From Flavobacterium sp. Root186 (lineage in GTDB: Bacteria > Bacteroidota > Bacteroidia > Flavobacteriales > Flavobacteriaceae), in assembly GCF_001428525.1 (NCBI RefSeq), contig NZ_LMHW01000010.1:823853-887852 (forward strand): DNA of 64,000 nucleotides, in the 5' to 3' direction. Positions 28,061-36,771 of the stretch are shown in pieces. The notes under the pieces were generated by a model that did no database searches, was not told the DNA's origin, and saw only the letters and a program-made list of their open reading frames with translations. Positions within the stretch are counted from its first letter, which is position 1, and every line of letters starts with the position of its first letter. The translations under genes and the position numbers were made by a program.

Positions 28061-28083
28061 CCTGTAAACGTAATGTTTACAGG
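28061..28083 (-). terminator. Terminator of the gnd-zwf-pgl operon
   Basis: CCTGTAAAC (28061-28069) pairs with GTTTACAGG (28075-28083), with A-run on the left that becomes the T-run on the minus strand. It follows the pgl stop at 28112. Confidence 0.8.
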
Positions 28084-28111
28084 CCTTTTGATATGTTATA
28101 GGACAAATTTC

Positions 28112-28828
28112 CTAATTAGTCCCCGCAGCACCTTTATCTACAAGAAATAATAATTCTCCGGAAAGAGGTTTAATCAACTGCATTGGGTAAGTCGTTGGAT
28201 TGTATACTCCTGTTGTTACTTCTTTTAAAGCATGCGCTTTTTTCTCTCCAAAAGCCACTACAATAATCTTTTCGGCTTTATTGATTAATGGCGCAGTCAG
28301 CGTAATGCGGTGCATACTTTGTGGTGCTAAATAATAAGCTGTAACCCATTTATTTTGTTCGTCTAAAACCGCTTCACGAGGAAAAAGAGAAGCCGTATGT
28401 CCGTCGTCTCCCATTCCTAATAAGATAAGGTCAAATTTTCCTTCATCGCCTAAAACAGTTCTAATAGACTGCTCGTAAGTAACAGCAAAATCTTCTGGCG
28501 TTACACCGTCTTTATACATTTCAAAAATATTTTCTGCCGGAATAGGAACGTGGCTTAATAATGTTGCATAAGACATTTTTGCATTACTCAAATCATCATT
28601 TAACGGAACCCAGCGTTCGTCGCCCCAAAAAATAAAAACTTTACTCCAGTCTATTTTTGTTTTGTAAGCATCAGAAGCTAGTAACTTGTAAATTCCTGCA
28701 GGAGAAGAACCTCCGGTAAGTACAGCAGTAAATTTGCCTTTTTCGGCAATAGCTTTCTGTGCAGATGCTGCAAAAAGATCTGCGGCTTTCGTATTAATTT
28801 CTTCTGTAGTATTATAAATCTGTATCAT
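28112..28828 (-). CDS. pgl: 6-phosphogluconolactonase
   Basis: Hydrolyses 6-phosphogluconolactone in the oxidative pentose phosphate pathway. The 238 residues show the DevB/Pgl motifs LTGGSSPAGIYKLL, FWGDERWVP and LGMGDDGHTASLFP. Length is normal. Its start overlaps the end of zwf by 17 bp, so translation is probably coupled. It is the last gene of the gnd-zwf-pgl operon, placed before a clear terminator. Confidence 0.95.
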   Translation of the reverse strand: MIQIYNTTEEINTKAADLFAASAQKAIAEKGKFTAVLTGGSSPAGIYKLLASDAYKTKIDWSKVFIFWGDERWVPLNDDLSNAKMSYATLLSHVPIPAENIFEMYKDGVTPEDFAVTYEQSIRTVLGDEGKFDLILLGMGDDGHTASLFPREAVLDEQNKWVTAYYLAPQSMHRITLTAPLINKAEKIIVVAFGEKKAHALKEVTTGVYNPTTYPMQLIKPLSGELLFLVDKGAAGTN

Positions 28829-30341
28829 TTAAAACTTCTTCTTTTGTTTGTGTATTCGGAATCCATTTATGTCCTTGACGGGCTAACAATTCGTCAGCTT
28901 CTTCAGGCCCCCAGCTTCCTGCTTTGTAATTAGGAAAACCAATTGGTGCAGTAGTTTTCCATACTTGTTGAATTGTATCAATAGCGTCCCAGGCTTCTTC
29001 CACCTGATCCCAGCGCATAAATAAAGTAGGATCTCCTGCTAAAGCATCTGCAATCAATGTTTCATAAGCTTCTGGCGACATTGTAGAACAAGAGAAATAG
29101 TCAAATACCATTTCTGCAGGTCTTAACGAAAGCGAAAGCCCAGGTTTTTTGGTCATAAACTGCAGTTTAATGTCCATTGCAGGCTGAATATTGATAATCA
29201 ATCGGTTTGGTGTCATTCCTTCTTTACCATATGAAAAGGCAGAGTGCGGTACTGGTTTGAACTGGATAATAATAGAAGATTGTTTTTCTTCCATTCTTTT
29301 TCCGGAACGCAGATAAAACGGAATTCCCTGCCATCTCCAGTTGTCCAGATAAATTTTCATTGCCACATAAGTTTCTGTATTAGAATCCGGAGCAATTCCT
29401 TTATCCTCACGATATCCAGGAACCGGAGTTCCTTTTATTTCACCTGCACCATATTGACCTCTTACAATATAATGATCTACTTCTTCTGGTTTGATACGGC
29501 GAATCGATTTTAAAACATCAGCTTTACGATTACGAATGTCATCAGCATTTAATGAAGCAGGCGCTTCCATAGCGGTCATACATAAAATCTGAAGCAAATG
29601 GTTCTGAATCATATCTTTTAAAGCTCCAACACCTTCGTAGAATCCGCCTCGTTCTTCAACGCCCACTTCTTCTGCAACGGTAATCTGAACAAAATCAATA
29701 AAATTACGACTCCATAAAGGTTCAAACATTGAATTTCCAAAACGGAATGCCAAAATATTCTGAACCGTTTCTTTACCTAAATAATGATCAATTCTGTAAA
29801 TCTGTTCTTCTTTGAAAGTCTCAGAAAGCATTTCGTTCAATTCAATCGCAGAGGCTTTATCGTAACCAAAAGGTTTTTCGATAATAATACGATCTTGTTT
29901 CGGATTTGCCGCAAGTCCAATCTTTTTGATATTGCTTGAAATTGTTGAAATAAAAGAAGGTGTAATCGAAAGATAGAAAAGACGATTAGCACGTTCACCA
30001 AAAGCCAGATCAAAATTGTTAATTTTTTCGTTTAACCCGATATAGGATTCTTCTTTATCAATATCAAGACTATGATAAGTAATGTGTGAAAGAAATTTTT
30101 CAGTTTCAGGATCAGAAATTCCTTTTTTTCTTGAAAAAGCATTTAGGTTTTCTAAAACATAACTGCGAAAATCTTCATTGGTTTTTTCTGCTCTTCCAAG
30201 AGCAATAATCTGAAACTTTTCAGACATACGTCCGTCAAGGTACAGATTTTGAAAAGCGGGAAAGAGCTTTCTCTTTGCTAAATCTCCGGTTCCTCCAAAA
30301 ATAACGATGATTGTTGGATTCTTAAGTTTATTTTTAGTCAT
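28812..30341 (-). CDS. zwf: Glucose-6-phosphate 1-dehydrogenase
   Basis: Oxidises glucose-6-phosphate to the lactone with NADP. Rossmann motif IFGGTGDLAKRK begins at about residue 14, and RIDHYLGKE contains the catalytic His and substrate-binding residues. With ATG at 30341 the protein has 509 residues, normal for G6PDH. A longer in-frame start at 30443 would add 34 residues running into gnd and adds no conserved sequence, so I reject it. The gene begins 28 bp after gnd and overlaps pgl. Confidence 0.95.
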   Translation of the reverse strand: MTKNKLKNPTIIVIFGGTGDLAKRKLFPAFQNLYLDGRMSEKFQIIALGRAEKTNEDFRSYVLENLNAFSRKKGISDPETEKFLSHITYHSLDIDKEESYIGLNEKINNFDLAFGERANRLFYLSITPSFISTISSNIKKIGLAANPKQDRIIIEKPFGYDKASAIELNEMLSETFKEEQIYRIDHYLGKETVQNILAFRFGNSMFEPLWSRNFIDFVQITVAEEVGVEERGGFYEGVGALKDMIQNHLLQILCMTAMEAPASLNADDIRNRKADVLKSIRRIKPEEVDHYIVRGQYGAGEIKGTPVPGYREDKGIAPDSNTETYVAMKIYLDNWRWQGIPFYLRSGKRMEEKQSSIIIQFKPVPHSAFSYGKEGMTPNRLIINIQPAMDIKLQFMTKKPGLSLSLRPAEMVFDYFSCSTMSPEAYETLIADALAGDPTLFMRWDQVEEAWDAIDTIQQVWKTTAPIGFPNYKAGSWGPEEADELLARQGHKWIPNTQTKEEVLNDTDL

Positions 30342-30369
30342 TGTGTGTAGTTGTGTTGCTTTAAGTTGC

Positions 30370-31779
30370 TTATTCAGACCATTGTGTGTGGAAAACGCCT
30401 TCTTTGTCGATACGTTCGTAAGTATGCGCCCCGAAGAAATCACGCTGCGCCTGAATTAAATTTGTTGGCAGATTTGCAGATCTGTAAGCATCAAAATAAG
30501 CTAATGAATTCATCAATCCCGCTACAGGTAATCCTTTTTGAACAGCAAACTGAACAGCAGTTCTCATTCCTGCTTGATTCTCTGTTAATTTTGAAGCGAT
30601 TCCAGCATCCAAAAGTATATTTGGCAAATCTGATTTTGCCACAAATGCTTTTCTGAAATCTTCTAAAATAGTAGCACGAATAATACAGCCGCCACGCCAT
30701 ATTTTGGCAACAGTTTCCAGATTTAATCCGTAATTATATTCTTTAGAAGCTGTGTGAAGCTGGGCTAATCCTTGAGCATAAGTCACCACAATAGAAAGGT
30801 ACAATGCCGATTTTAATGCCGCAATTGCTTCGTTTGTATTTACATTACTTTCTGCCGCGTTCCAAACTAATTTTTTAGCCGCTTCAATTCTTTCAGGTTT
30901 GGTTTTAGACATATCGCGCATGTTAACCGCAGCGTCGATAGTTGGAACCGGAACCTGCAAATCCATTGCGTTTTGCGAAGTCCATTTTCCTGTTCCTTTC
31001 GATTTTGCCCAATCTGAAATTTTATTGATTAAAAGACTTCCGTCTTCATCCTTTTGTTTTAGAATTTTTCCGGTAATTTCGATCAAATAAGATCTAAGAT
31101 CATCTGTTTGATTCCATTCTTCAAAAGTTTTCTGAATCGTTTCGTCATCCAGATTATAACCTCTTTTCATAAGGTCATAAATTTCAGAGATCAACTGCAT
31201 GATTCCATATTCAATTCCGTTGTGAACCATTTTTACATAGTTACCCGCAGAACCATTTCCAAGATATTCTACACAAGGTTCACCGTCTACTTTTGCTGCA
31301 ATCGCCTCAAAAATAGGGCGAAGTCTTTCGTATGCTTTCTGGTCACCTCCCGGCATCATAGCAGGTCCGAAACGAGCTCCTTTTTCTCCGCCTGAAATTC
31401 CCATTCCGAAGAAGTGGATTCCTTTTTCAGATAATTCTAAAAATCTTCTGTCCGTATCAGTAAAAAAAGTATTTCCGCCGTCGATTATAATATCCCCTTT
31501 ATCTAAATGAGGTAATAAACTTGCAATTGCGCTGTCAACTGGTTTTCCCGCAGGAACCAATAACATAATGGCTCTTGGCTGTTGAATAAGCTCTACAAAA
31601 TGTTTCACATCTGTAGTCGCTTCAATTGTATGATCAGAATCGGCTTCTTGTTGAAGTGAGTTGACTTTTTCGGTGTCTAAGTCTAAACCTGCAGCCGCAA
31701 AGTTGTGGCTTGCAATATTTAAAAGTAGGTTACGACCCATTACGCCGAGTCCTACAATTCCAAAATCAAATTTGCTCAT
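30370..31779 (-). CDS. gnd: 6-phosphogluconate dehydrogenase, decarboxylating
   Basis: Makes ribulose-5-phosphate and NADPH. NADP site GLGVMGRNL at 10-18, IDGGNTFFTDTDRRF, the signature GISGGEKGARFGPAMMPGG, the KMVHNGIEYG active-site region with catalytic Lys, and a C-terminal tail ending AHTYERIDKEGVFHTQW. It has 469 residues, usual for the long NADP form. It is the first gene of the operon gnd-zwf-pgl, which encodes the three oxidative steps in one transcript. Confidence 0.95.
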   Translation of the reverse strand: MSKFDFGIVGLGVMGRNLLLNIASHNFAAAGLDLDTEKVNSLQQEADSDHTIEATTDVKHFVELIQQPRAIMLLVPAGKPVDSAIASLLPHLDKGDIIIDGGNTFFTDTDRRFLELSEKGIHFFGMGISGGEKGARFGPAMMPGGDQKAYERLRPIFEAIAAKVDGEPCVEYLGNGSAGNYVKMVHNGIEYGIMQLISEIYDLMKRGYNLDDETIQKTFEEWNQTDDLRSYLIEITGKILKQKDEDGSLLINKISDWAKSKGTGKWTSQNAMDLQVPVPTIDAAVNMRDMSKTKPERIEAAKKLVWNAAESNVNTNEAIAALKSALYLSIVVTYAQGLAQLHTASKEYNYGLNLETVAKIWRGGCIIRATILEDFRKAFVAKSDLPNILLDAGIASKLTENQAGMRTAVQFAVQKGLPVAGLMNSLAYFDAYRSANLPTNLIQAQRDFFGAHTYERIDKEGVFHTQWSE

Positions 31780-32109
31780 AGTTTTTAATTAACTAAATTA
31801 TTAGAAGAATGTTTTTGCAGCAAAAAGTAAGAGAAAGTATGGTAATTCTTTTTCAATCAATGTTTTGCAGAAAAACAAAGTTTATTTTAATCTTACATTT
31901 TAAAATGTAGACCGCTAAGTTAGAGAAAAATGATGAAACATTAGGAGTAAAATAGTTCACTTTTAGGGTATATTGTGATACTTTTTTAAGTGTGGAAATT
32001 AAACTTATTTTGAATTTTAAACCCATTTGAAAATCAAAACAAAAGTTGTTCGTTATTTTACAATTTTCCGCTCAAAGGAATGAATTACTTTGAGAAAAAA
32101 TTATTTAAG
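31780..32109. other. Gene-free region upstream of gnd with a perfect palindrome
   Basis: This divergent intergenic region holds a perfect 16-bp palindrome TACATTTTAAAATGTA at 31894-31909, about 115 bp upstream of the gnd start. It may be an operator for the pentose phosphate operon or a chance AT palindrome. I found no exact TAnnTTTG promoter here; AAACTTTG occurs on the minus strand near 31875-31882. Confidence 0.45.
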
Positions 32110-32325
32110 ATGAAAAGAACACTTATTTTAAACGGATTATTGCTGCTTACCTTTTGGTGCAATGCACAAACCTCAAATTCTGAATTGAAAAATGTCAGAA
32201 AGATTATAGAAGCCAGTAATGCAATTTATGCAGATCTCGCTAACAAAAACGACGGATCGATTCTCACCATATATACTGAGGATGCCTGTTTGTTTCCGCC
32301 CAATGCTTCACCAAGCGGAAGGTAA
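32110..32325 (+). pseudogene. Truncated NTF2-like (SnoaL/DUF4440) exported protein
   Basis: The 71-residue frame has a good signal peptide (LLLLTFWCNAQ), then the first helix and strands of an NTF2-like domain: IIEASNAIYADLANKNDGSI followed by YTEDACLFPPNASPSGR and a stop. Full-length DUF4440-type proteins continue for some 90 more residues after the CLFPPN motif. The following 200 bases contain no continuation in any frame that I can recognise, so the gene has lost its 3' part. An in-frame ATG at 32080 would add ten residues. Confidence 0.6.
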
Positions 32326-32533
32326 AATCTGCATCTGATTTTTATCTTAATTTCGAAATTAATTTGTTGATTTTTAGATGATTCTAAATTAAAAATAAAT
32401 CCTATAGAAATTGATATAAAATGGAAATAAAAAAGTCCGAAAAACTTTTGTTTTCAGGATTTTGTGGTGTTGATGTGATTTAAATTGAATGCTTTGTTTT
32501 GAATTTAATATTATTCAAAAGTGCATAATTACT

Positions 32534-34705
32534 TTAATCTAAATCTTTTAATTTAAATTTTGGATTTCCCATTTGCCAAAATGCAAAGGCAAATTGATCT
32601 GCAAAGTCATTGTATAACTCGAGATTTGAGTTGTCTAATCCATGACCGGTATTATAATTTACTGCAAAAATGATAGGATTTTTTGATGCAGTTGAGGCTT
32701 TTAATCTTGCAGCAAACTTACCTGAAATCCAAGGTGCTACACGAGCATCGTTCATGCCGGTAGTGATGAGGCATGCCGGATATTTAACTCCTTTTTTTAT
32801 ATGCAGGTAGGAATCCATTTCAATAAGAGCTTCAAGTTCTTCTTTTATTTCCGGATTGCCAAATTCTTTCATGCAATTTGGTCCATTAGGAGTTTCTTTA
32901 AGTCTTGCTGTATTTAATTCCCCATTTTTACAAATCATTACTCGAAATAGGTCGGGTCTTTCTGTTATGGCTCTGCCTACTAAAATGCCTCCGGCGCTGC
33001 CGCTGGTTATGGCAATTCGCTCCTTTGAAGTGATTTTTTCCTTAATTAAATATTCTGCCGCAGCAATCAAATCTTTCCAGGTATTGGGTTTTGTAGATTT
33101 GTATCCGCTTTTATACCAGTCATCACCTTTTTCGCTTCCGCCTCTTACGTGTGCTTCTACAAATACACCGCCGTTTAAAACCCAGGATAAATAAAAGGTT
33201 CTAAACCTTGGTTTCATCGAAATCCCAAATGATCCATATCCATCAATAAGAATATTGTTCATTTTGTCTTTCTTAAGCCCTTTTTTGTAAATTAATGATA
33301 CTGGAACCATAACACCATCATGTGATGGAATTTCAATCTCTTCTACAACAAAATCTTCAAACTCCGGATAAAGAATTGGTGCTGTAACATTTGCTTCGGT
33401 AAAATTATCTTTTGCAGCATCATAGCTGTATCGGGATTTAGAATTTAGCCATCCGTTAATGCTTACCCATAAGCCAGGATTACCACTATTTTTATTTTGT
33501 ATGGAAACAGCACCTGCTTTTATTGGTAGTTGTATTTGTTTTATTGCATTGCCTTTTTTCTGATAAAGTTTGGCTTCAACTCCATTTTTAGTAGTAGAGT
33601 AAAATAAACCTTCTTTATTTATAACATAATCATCAATAGATTCTATTTGATTTTCAGCTACGACAACTTCTGGATTATCAAAATCAGGATTGGTAATACT
33701 GGTTTTGATAATCTTAAAGTTTGGGGTGTCTTTTGATGAAACGCAGTATAAATTGTCATTAATTAATTTTGGATTTAAGAGTCCGTCTTCCTTTTTATAT
33801 AAAGGTTTCCAGTTTATTTTTTGATTGTTTAATTCTTCAATATTGGCGTAATAATAATCTTCATAGGTTGTTGCGCCGCTTAAACTGCCTGTTATATATT
33901 TATCATTAGAGTTAAAATCATATACTACAGGAAAATCTGCATCAGTGATTTTAATTTCAGGATTATTATTTTTTGAAAATATTACTTTATGCTTATCTGG
34001 ATTATCACCTAATTTATAGATTACAGATTCCGTATTTAATATATAATTCTTGTCTTTGGTATCAATTACGGGTATATGAATGTAAACGATTCCAGAATCA
34101 TCCAAAAGCCATTTTATCCCTGCCAATGCAGCTGGCCAGCAATGCGTAATTACTTCTGGAAGTAAAGTTTTTGTGGTTACGTTAAGAAAGGCTATTTCGC
34201 CAATTTCTTCTCCATTTTTAGACAAACCTATTGCAACTGTATTGTTGTTCCAGGAAGGTTTTAAGTAAGTTATTGAATAATTGCTGCCGGATTCTTTTTT
34301 ATAATCGGCAGGGTCAAAAAGCAAAATTTCTTTTGCTTTCTCCCCGCTTTTATAATAAAGCTTTCCTGTTTTATCACTGTTTAATTTCTTTAAGTAGAAA
34401 GAGTAATCGTTGGCCGCAATGGTAAGTAAGGTTATATCAAATGAATTTCTTTTTTCTAATTCAAGTAATTTTTCAAGTATTTCTTTTCTCCCTGAAATAT
34501 TATCTAAAAGTTTTCTGCTTCCTATACTATTTTGTTTGATCCATTTTTGCACCAACGTGTCATTTGGGTTTTCCATATAACGATATGGATCACTAATGAC
34601 TTTGCCATAATAATTGTCAGTAAATGGTTTTTCTGTCAAAGTGATTTCTTGAGCAGCTAAAATATTTGTGAAAACAAAAGCACAGATTAAAAAAAATAAT
34701 TTCAT
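32534..34705 (-). CDS. Prolyl oligopeptidase family serine peptidase (S9A), exported
   Basis: A 723-residue peptidase with a signal peptide (cut after about ILAAQ). It has an N-terminal seven-bladed propeller region and a C-terminal alpha/beta-hydrolase domain. The S9 triad is visible: Ser570 in ITSGSAGG, Asp653 in MNDARV and His688 in TGHG. DPYRYMEN near the N-terminus is typical of the S9A group. It lies 48 bp downstream of a RiPP precursor gene on the same strand, as the last gene of the LanB operon. That placement makes it a candidate for trimming leader or core peptide, as S9 enzymes do in some class III lanthipeptide clusters. Confidence 0.9.
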   Translation of the reverse strand: MKLFFLICAFVFTNILAAQEITLTEKPFTDNYYGKVISDPYRYMENPNDTLVQKWIKQNSIGSRKLLDNISGRKEILEKLLELEKRNSFDITLLTIAANDYSFYLKKLNSDKTGKLYYKSGEKAKEILLFDPADYKKESGSNYSITYLKPSWNNNTVAIGLSKNGEEIGEIAFLNVTTKTLLPEVITHCWPAALAGIKWLLDDSGIVYIHIPVIDTKDKNYILNTESVIYKLGDNPDKHKVIFSKNNNPEIKITDADFPVVYDFNSNDKYITGSLSGATTYEDYYYANIEELNNQKINWKPLYKKEDGLLNPKLINDNLYCVSSKDTPNFKIIKTSITNPDFDNPEVVVAENQIESIDDYVINKEGLFYSTTKNGVEAKLYQKKGNAIKQIQLPIKAGAVSIQNKNSGNPGLWVSINGWLNSKSRYSYDAAKDNFTEANVTAPILYPEFEDFVVEEIEIPSHDGVMVPVSLIYKKGLKKDKMNNILIDGYGSFGISMKPRFRTFYLSWVLNGGVFVEAHVRGGSEKGDDWYKSGYKSTKPNTWKDLIAAAEYLIKEKITSKERIAITSGSAGGILVGRAITERPDLFRVMICKNGELNTARLKETPNGPNCMKEFGNPEIKEELEALIEMDSYLHIKKGVKYPACLITTGMNDARVAPWISGKFAARLKASTASKNPIIFAVNYNTGHGLDNSNLELYNDFADQFAFAFWQMGNPKFKLKDLD

Positions 34706-34753
34706 TATAAACGTTTAAATATTTGACCGCAATTACTGTACTTTCAAAGAATT

Positions 34754-34918
34754 TTAATTGCTTACCTGTCCTGAATTTGTTGGTGGTGTAATTGTTCCTG
34801 TATTACCTTCATTGTCTGCAGCATCACCGCCAATAATTGCACGCATGTTTTTAAATTCAGCTACTTTAAATTTATCTAATGATAATTTCTTCGCAGTTTT
34901 AACTTCTTTCTTTTTCAT
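34754..34918 (-). CDS. GG-leader RiPP precursor without cysteine
   Basis: A 54-residue peptide. The leader KKLSLDKFKVAEFKNMRAI ends in the double glycine IIGG at 28-31, the pattern of Bacteroidota natural-product precursors. The core of 23 residues (DAADNEGNTGTITPP, then TNSGQVSN) contains four Thr and two Ser but no Cys. It lies between the AraC/TPR regulator and the S9 peptidase and is on the same strand as the split LanB genes, so it is the probable substrate of that dehydratase. Without Cys it cannot form lanthionine rings; dehydrated or otherwise modified Thr/Ser are expected. Confidence 0.8.
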   Translation of the reverse strand: MKKKEVKTAKKLSLDKFKVAEFKNMRAIIGGDAADNEGNTGTITPPTNSGQVSN

Positions 34919-34993
34919 AGTTTTTAAATATTAAAATTAAATTTTGGCGAATGTACTGCCTGATGCTTTCAGTTAAAAATTATTATTATCGAG

Positions 34994-35024
34994 ATTTATA
35001 AATAACGACTCTAAATATTTATAA
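34994..35024. promoter_or_regulatory. Paired ATTTATAA site upstream of the LanB-type precursor
   Basis: ATTTATAA at 34994-35001 and again at 35017-35024, 23 bp apart, with AATAAC after the first copy. The same arrangement (copies 21 bp apart, AATAAC after the first) occurs at 40023-40051 in front of the lanB gene. I infer tandem half-sites for the AraC-type regulator of this operon, but both are AT-rich, so chance is possible. Confidence 0.4.
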
Positions 35025-35064
35025 CAGGTTAATTACTATGGGATTAAAAAAGTTGTTTTTAGAA

Positions 35065-36771
35065 TTATTTTTCGCTGTTTTTTATAAAATAGGAGGGTTG
35101 ATAGCCTGTTTTTTTCAAGAAGGCTTTTGAAAAAGATTCAGAGTTACTAAAACCAACTTCTTCGGATATGGCTTTTATAGAATAATTTCTAAATTTTTTA
35201 TCTTCACTTAATCTTGTAATAGTATGTTCTATTCTTAAATCATTTATGTATTGACTGAAATTTTTGTTCTTATACTGATTAATGGTTTTAGATAAGTAAG
35301 TACTATTGGTTTCAAGTTTTCTTGCAAAATCAATTTGGTTTATGTTTGCCTCCAGATAACCTTTGTTTTTTTCAAATTCGTCTAATTTTTTTAATATTTC
35401 AACTGCTTTCTCTTTTGAAAGGTCTACCGTTTTTACAGTATTTTCTTTTGGTTCAATAATAGTTTCAGAAACAGAATTTTGTATTTCAAGATTTTTATTC
35501 TCCTCATTATATATTTGAACTAATTCATTAACTCTGTTTTCATAAAGTTTATTTTGTTTTTTTGTTTTTGATAAATAAAACAGAGAAAATCCTAGGCCAA
35601 TAAAAATGATAAATCCAATACCAATATAAAGCTGTTTTTCTGTGTTTATTTTTGCAATTACTTTTTCTTTCTCTAATAATAAATGAGGTCTTTCGTAATT
35701 ATTATTGATATTTTCTTCTAAAATAATTCCGTTTTTATTTAAATAAGAATCGATCTCAATTAAGCGATTTAAGTAATACAACTGCTTTTCGTTATTTTTT
35801 AGTTTTTTACTGATTTCAATTAAGCGAATACAATTATTTTGTAAATCGGCTGTATTAGAGCCGCTTTTAACGAGTATAGAATCTGCTTTTTCAAAATAAC
35901 TTTGAGCTTTAATTATATTTTTTTCATTTTGTAAAATATTTTCTCCTCTATAATAGTAACTAATAGCTAGATTTAATTTATCGTTTCCTGACCCCAGCAT
36001 TATAAGAGCTTTATCTAAAAGAGTGTTACTTTTAGCATACTGCTTTTTAAAGTGATAGCAAATCCCTTCATACATTATGGAGTATTTATAAAACCGATCA
36101 TCTGAATGGATTTGATTTTGTAAAATTTTAATATAAAAAAGGGCAGTATCTATTTTCTTTAAACGAATATATATATCTGACAAAATCCAGGTAGTATATA
36201 GATAATCAATAGAATGTGGGTTTTTAGATTTAAAATAGTTGTAATTTTTAATTATAAGCGGCAAAGCTTCTTTGGGCTTTCCCAGCTCAATTTTAATTAG
36301 AGCAATTTGTTGATTTACCAATAAATTTTGTTCAATGTTTCCTTTTTTCAAAGAATATTTTTCTGCTTCTATGACATTATTTAAAGAAGATCTTAAATCC
36401 ATGTTTTTCATTAAAAAACTGCTTTTTAAGATATAGCCTCTTGCAGGATAATTAAAATCATCGACATTTTTGGTCAACATAATAATTGAATCAGAACACT
36501 GCATTGCAATAGTATCGCTGGCTACTGCTATGGCAAAAAAGTATAATCCGTTGGCACGTATTATTTTATCATTTTGAAGTTTAGATTTTTGATAGTAAAC
36601 ATTAGCATAAAGCTTTTTGTTTTTTTTACTCAGAAAAGAATTTTCATAACGCTTTTCCAATTCGGTAAAAGATGTGTTTTTTAGCGAATCAGGAATAATA
36701 AAAGTTTCTTTTTTTTGAGAGAATAAAGCCGTTGTAAATAACAGTAAAAAAATTAGGGGCATATTTTTCAT
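35065..36771 (-). CDS. Membrane-anchored AraC-type regulator with TPR sensor domain
   Basis: A 568-residue protein. Signal sequence or anchor at 1-18, helical TPR-like repeats to about 350 (for example YAKSNTLLDKALIML, KAQSYFEKADSIL), one transmembrane segment at 381-400 (LYIGIGFIIFIGLGFSLFYL), and a cytoplasmic AraC helix-turn-helix domain at about 460-568 ending SKAFLKKTGYQPSYFI. This one-protein relay from periplasm to DNA is common in Flavobacteria. The gene overlaps the LanB elimination-domain gene by 4 bp (ATGA), so it belongs to the operon and probably controls it, perhaps sensing the exported peptide. Confidence 0.85.
   Translation of the reverse strand: MKNMPLIFLLLFTTALFSQKKETFIIPDSLKNTSFTELEKRYENSFLSKKNKKLYANVYYQKSKLQNDKIIRANGLYFFAIAVASDTIAMQCSDSIIMLTKNVDDFNYPARGYILKSSFLMKNMDLRSSLNNVIEAEKYSLKKGNIEQNLLVNQQIALIKIELGKPKEALPLIIKNYNYFKSKNPHSIDYLYTTWILSDIYIRLKKIDTALFYIKILQNQIHSDDRFYKYSIMYEGICYHFKKQYAKSNTLLDKALIMLGSGNDKLNLAISYYYRGENILQNEKNIIKAQSYFEKADSILVKSGSNTADLQNNCIRLIEISKKLKNNEKQLYYLNRLIEIDSYLNKNGIILEENINNNYERPHLLLEKEKVIAKINTEKQLYIGIGFIIFIGLGFSLFYLSKTKKQNKLYENRVNELVQIYNEENKNLEIQNSVSETIIEPKENTVKTVDLSKEKAVEILKKLDEFEKNKGYLEANINQIDFARKLETNSTYLSKTINQYKNKNFSQYINDLRIEHTITRLSEDKKFRNYSIKAISEEVGFSNSESFSKAFLKKTGYQPSYFIKNSEK

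Noticed and set aside
30342..30443. Longer N-terminus for zwf
   Set aside because: The added 34 residues would overlap gnd and show no conserved sequence; ATG 30341 gives the normal N-terminus just before the GGTGDLAKRK motif.
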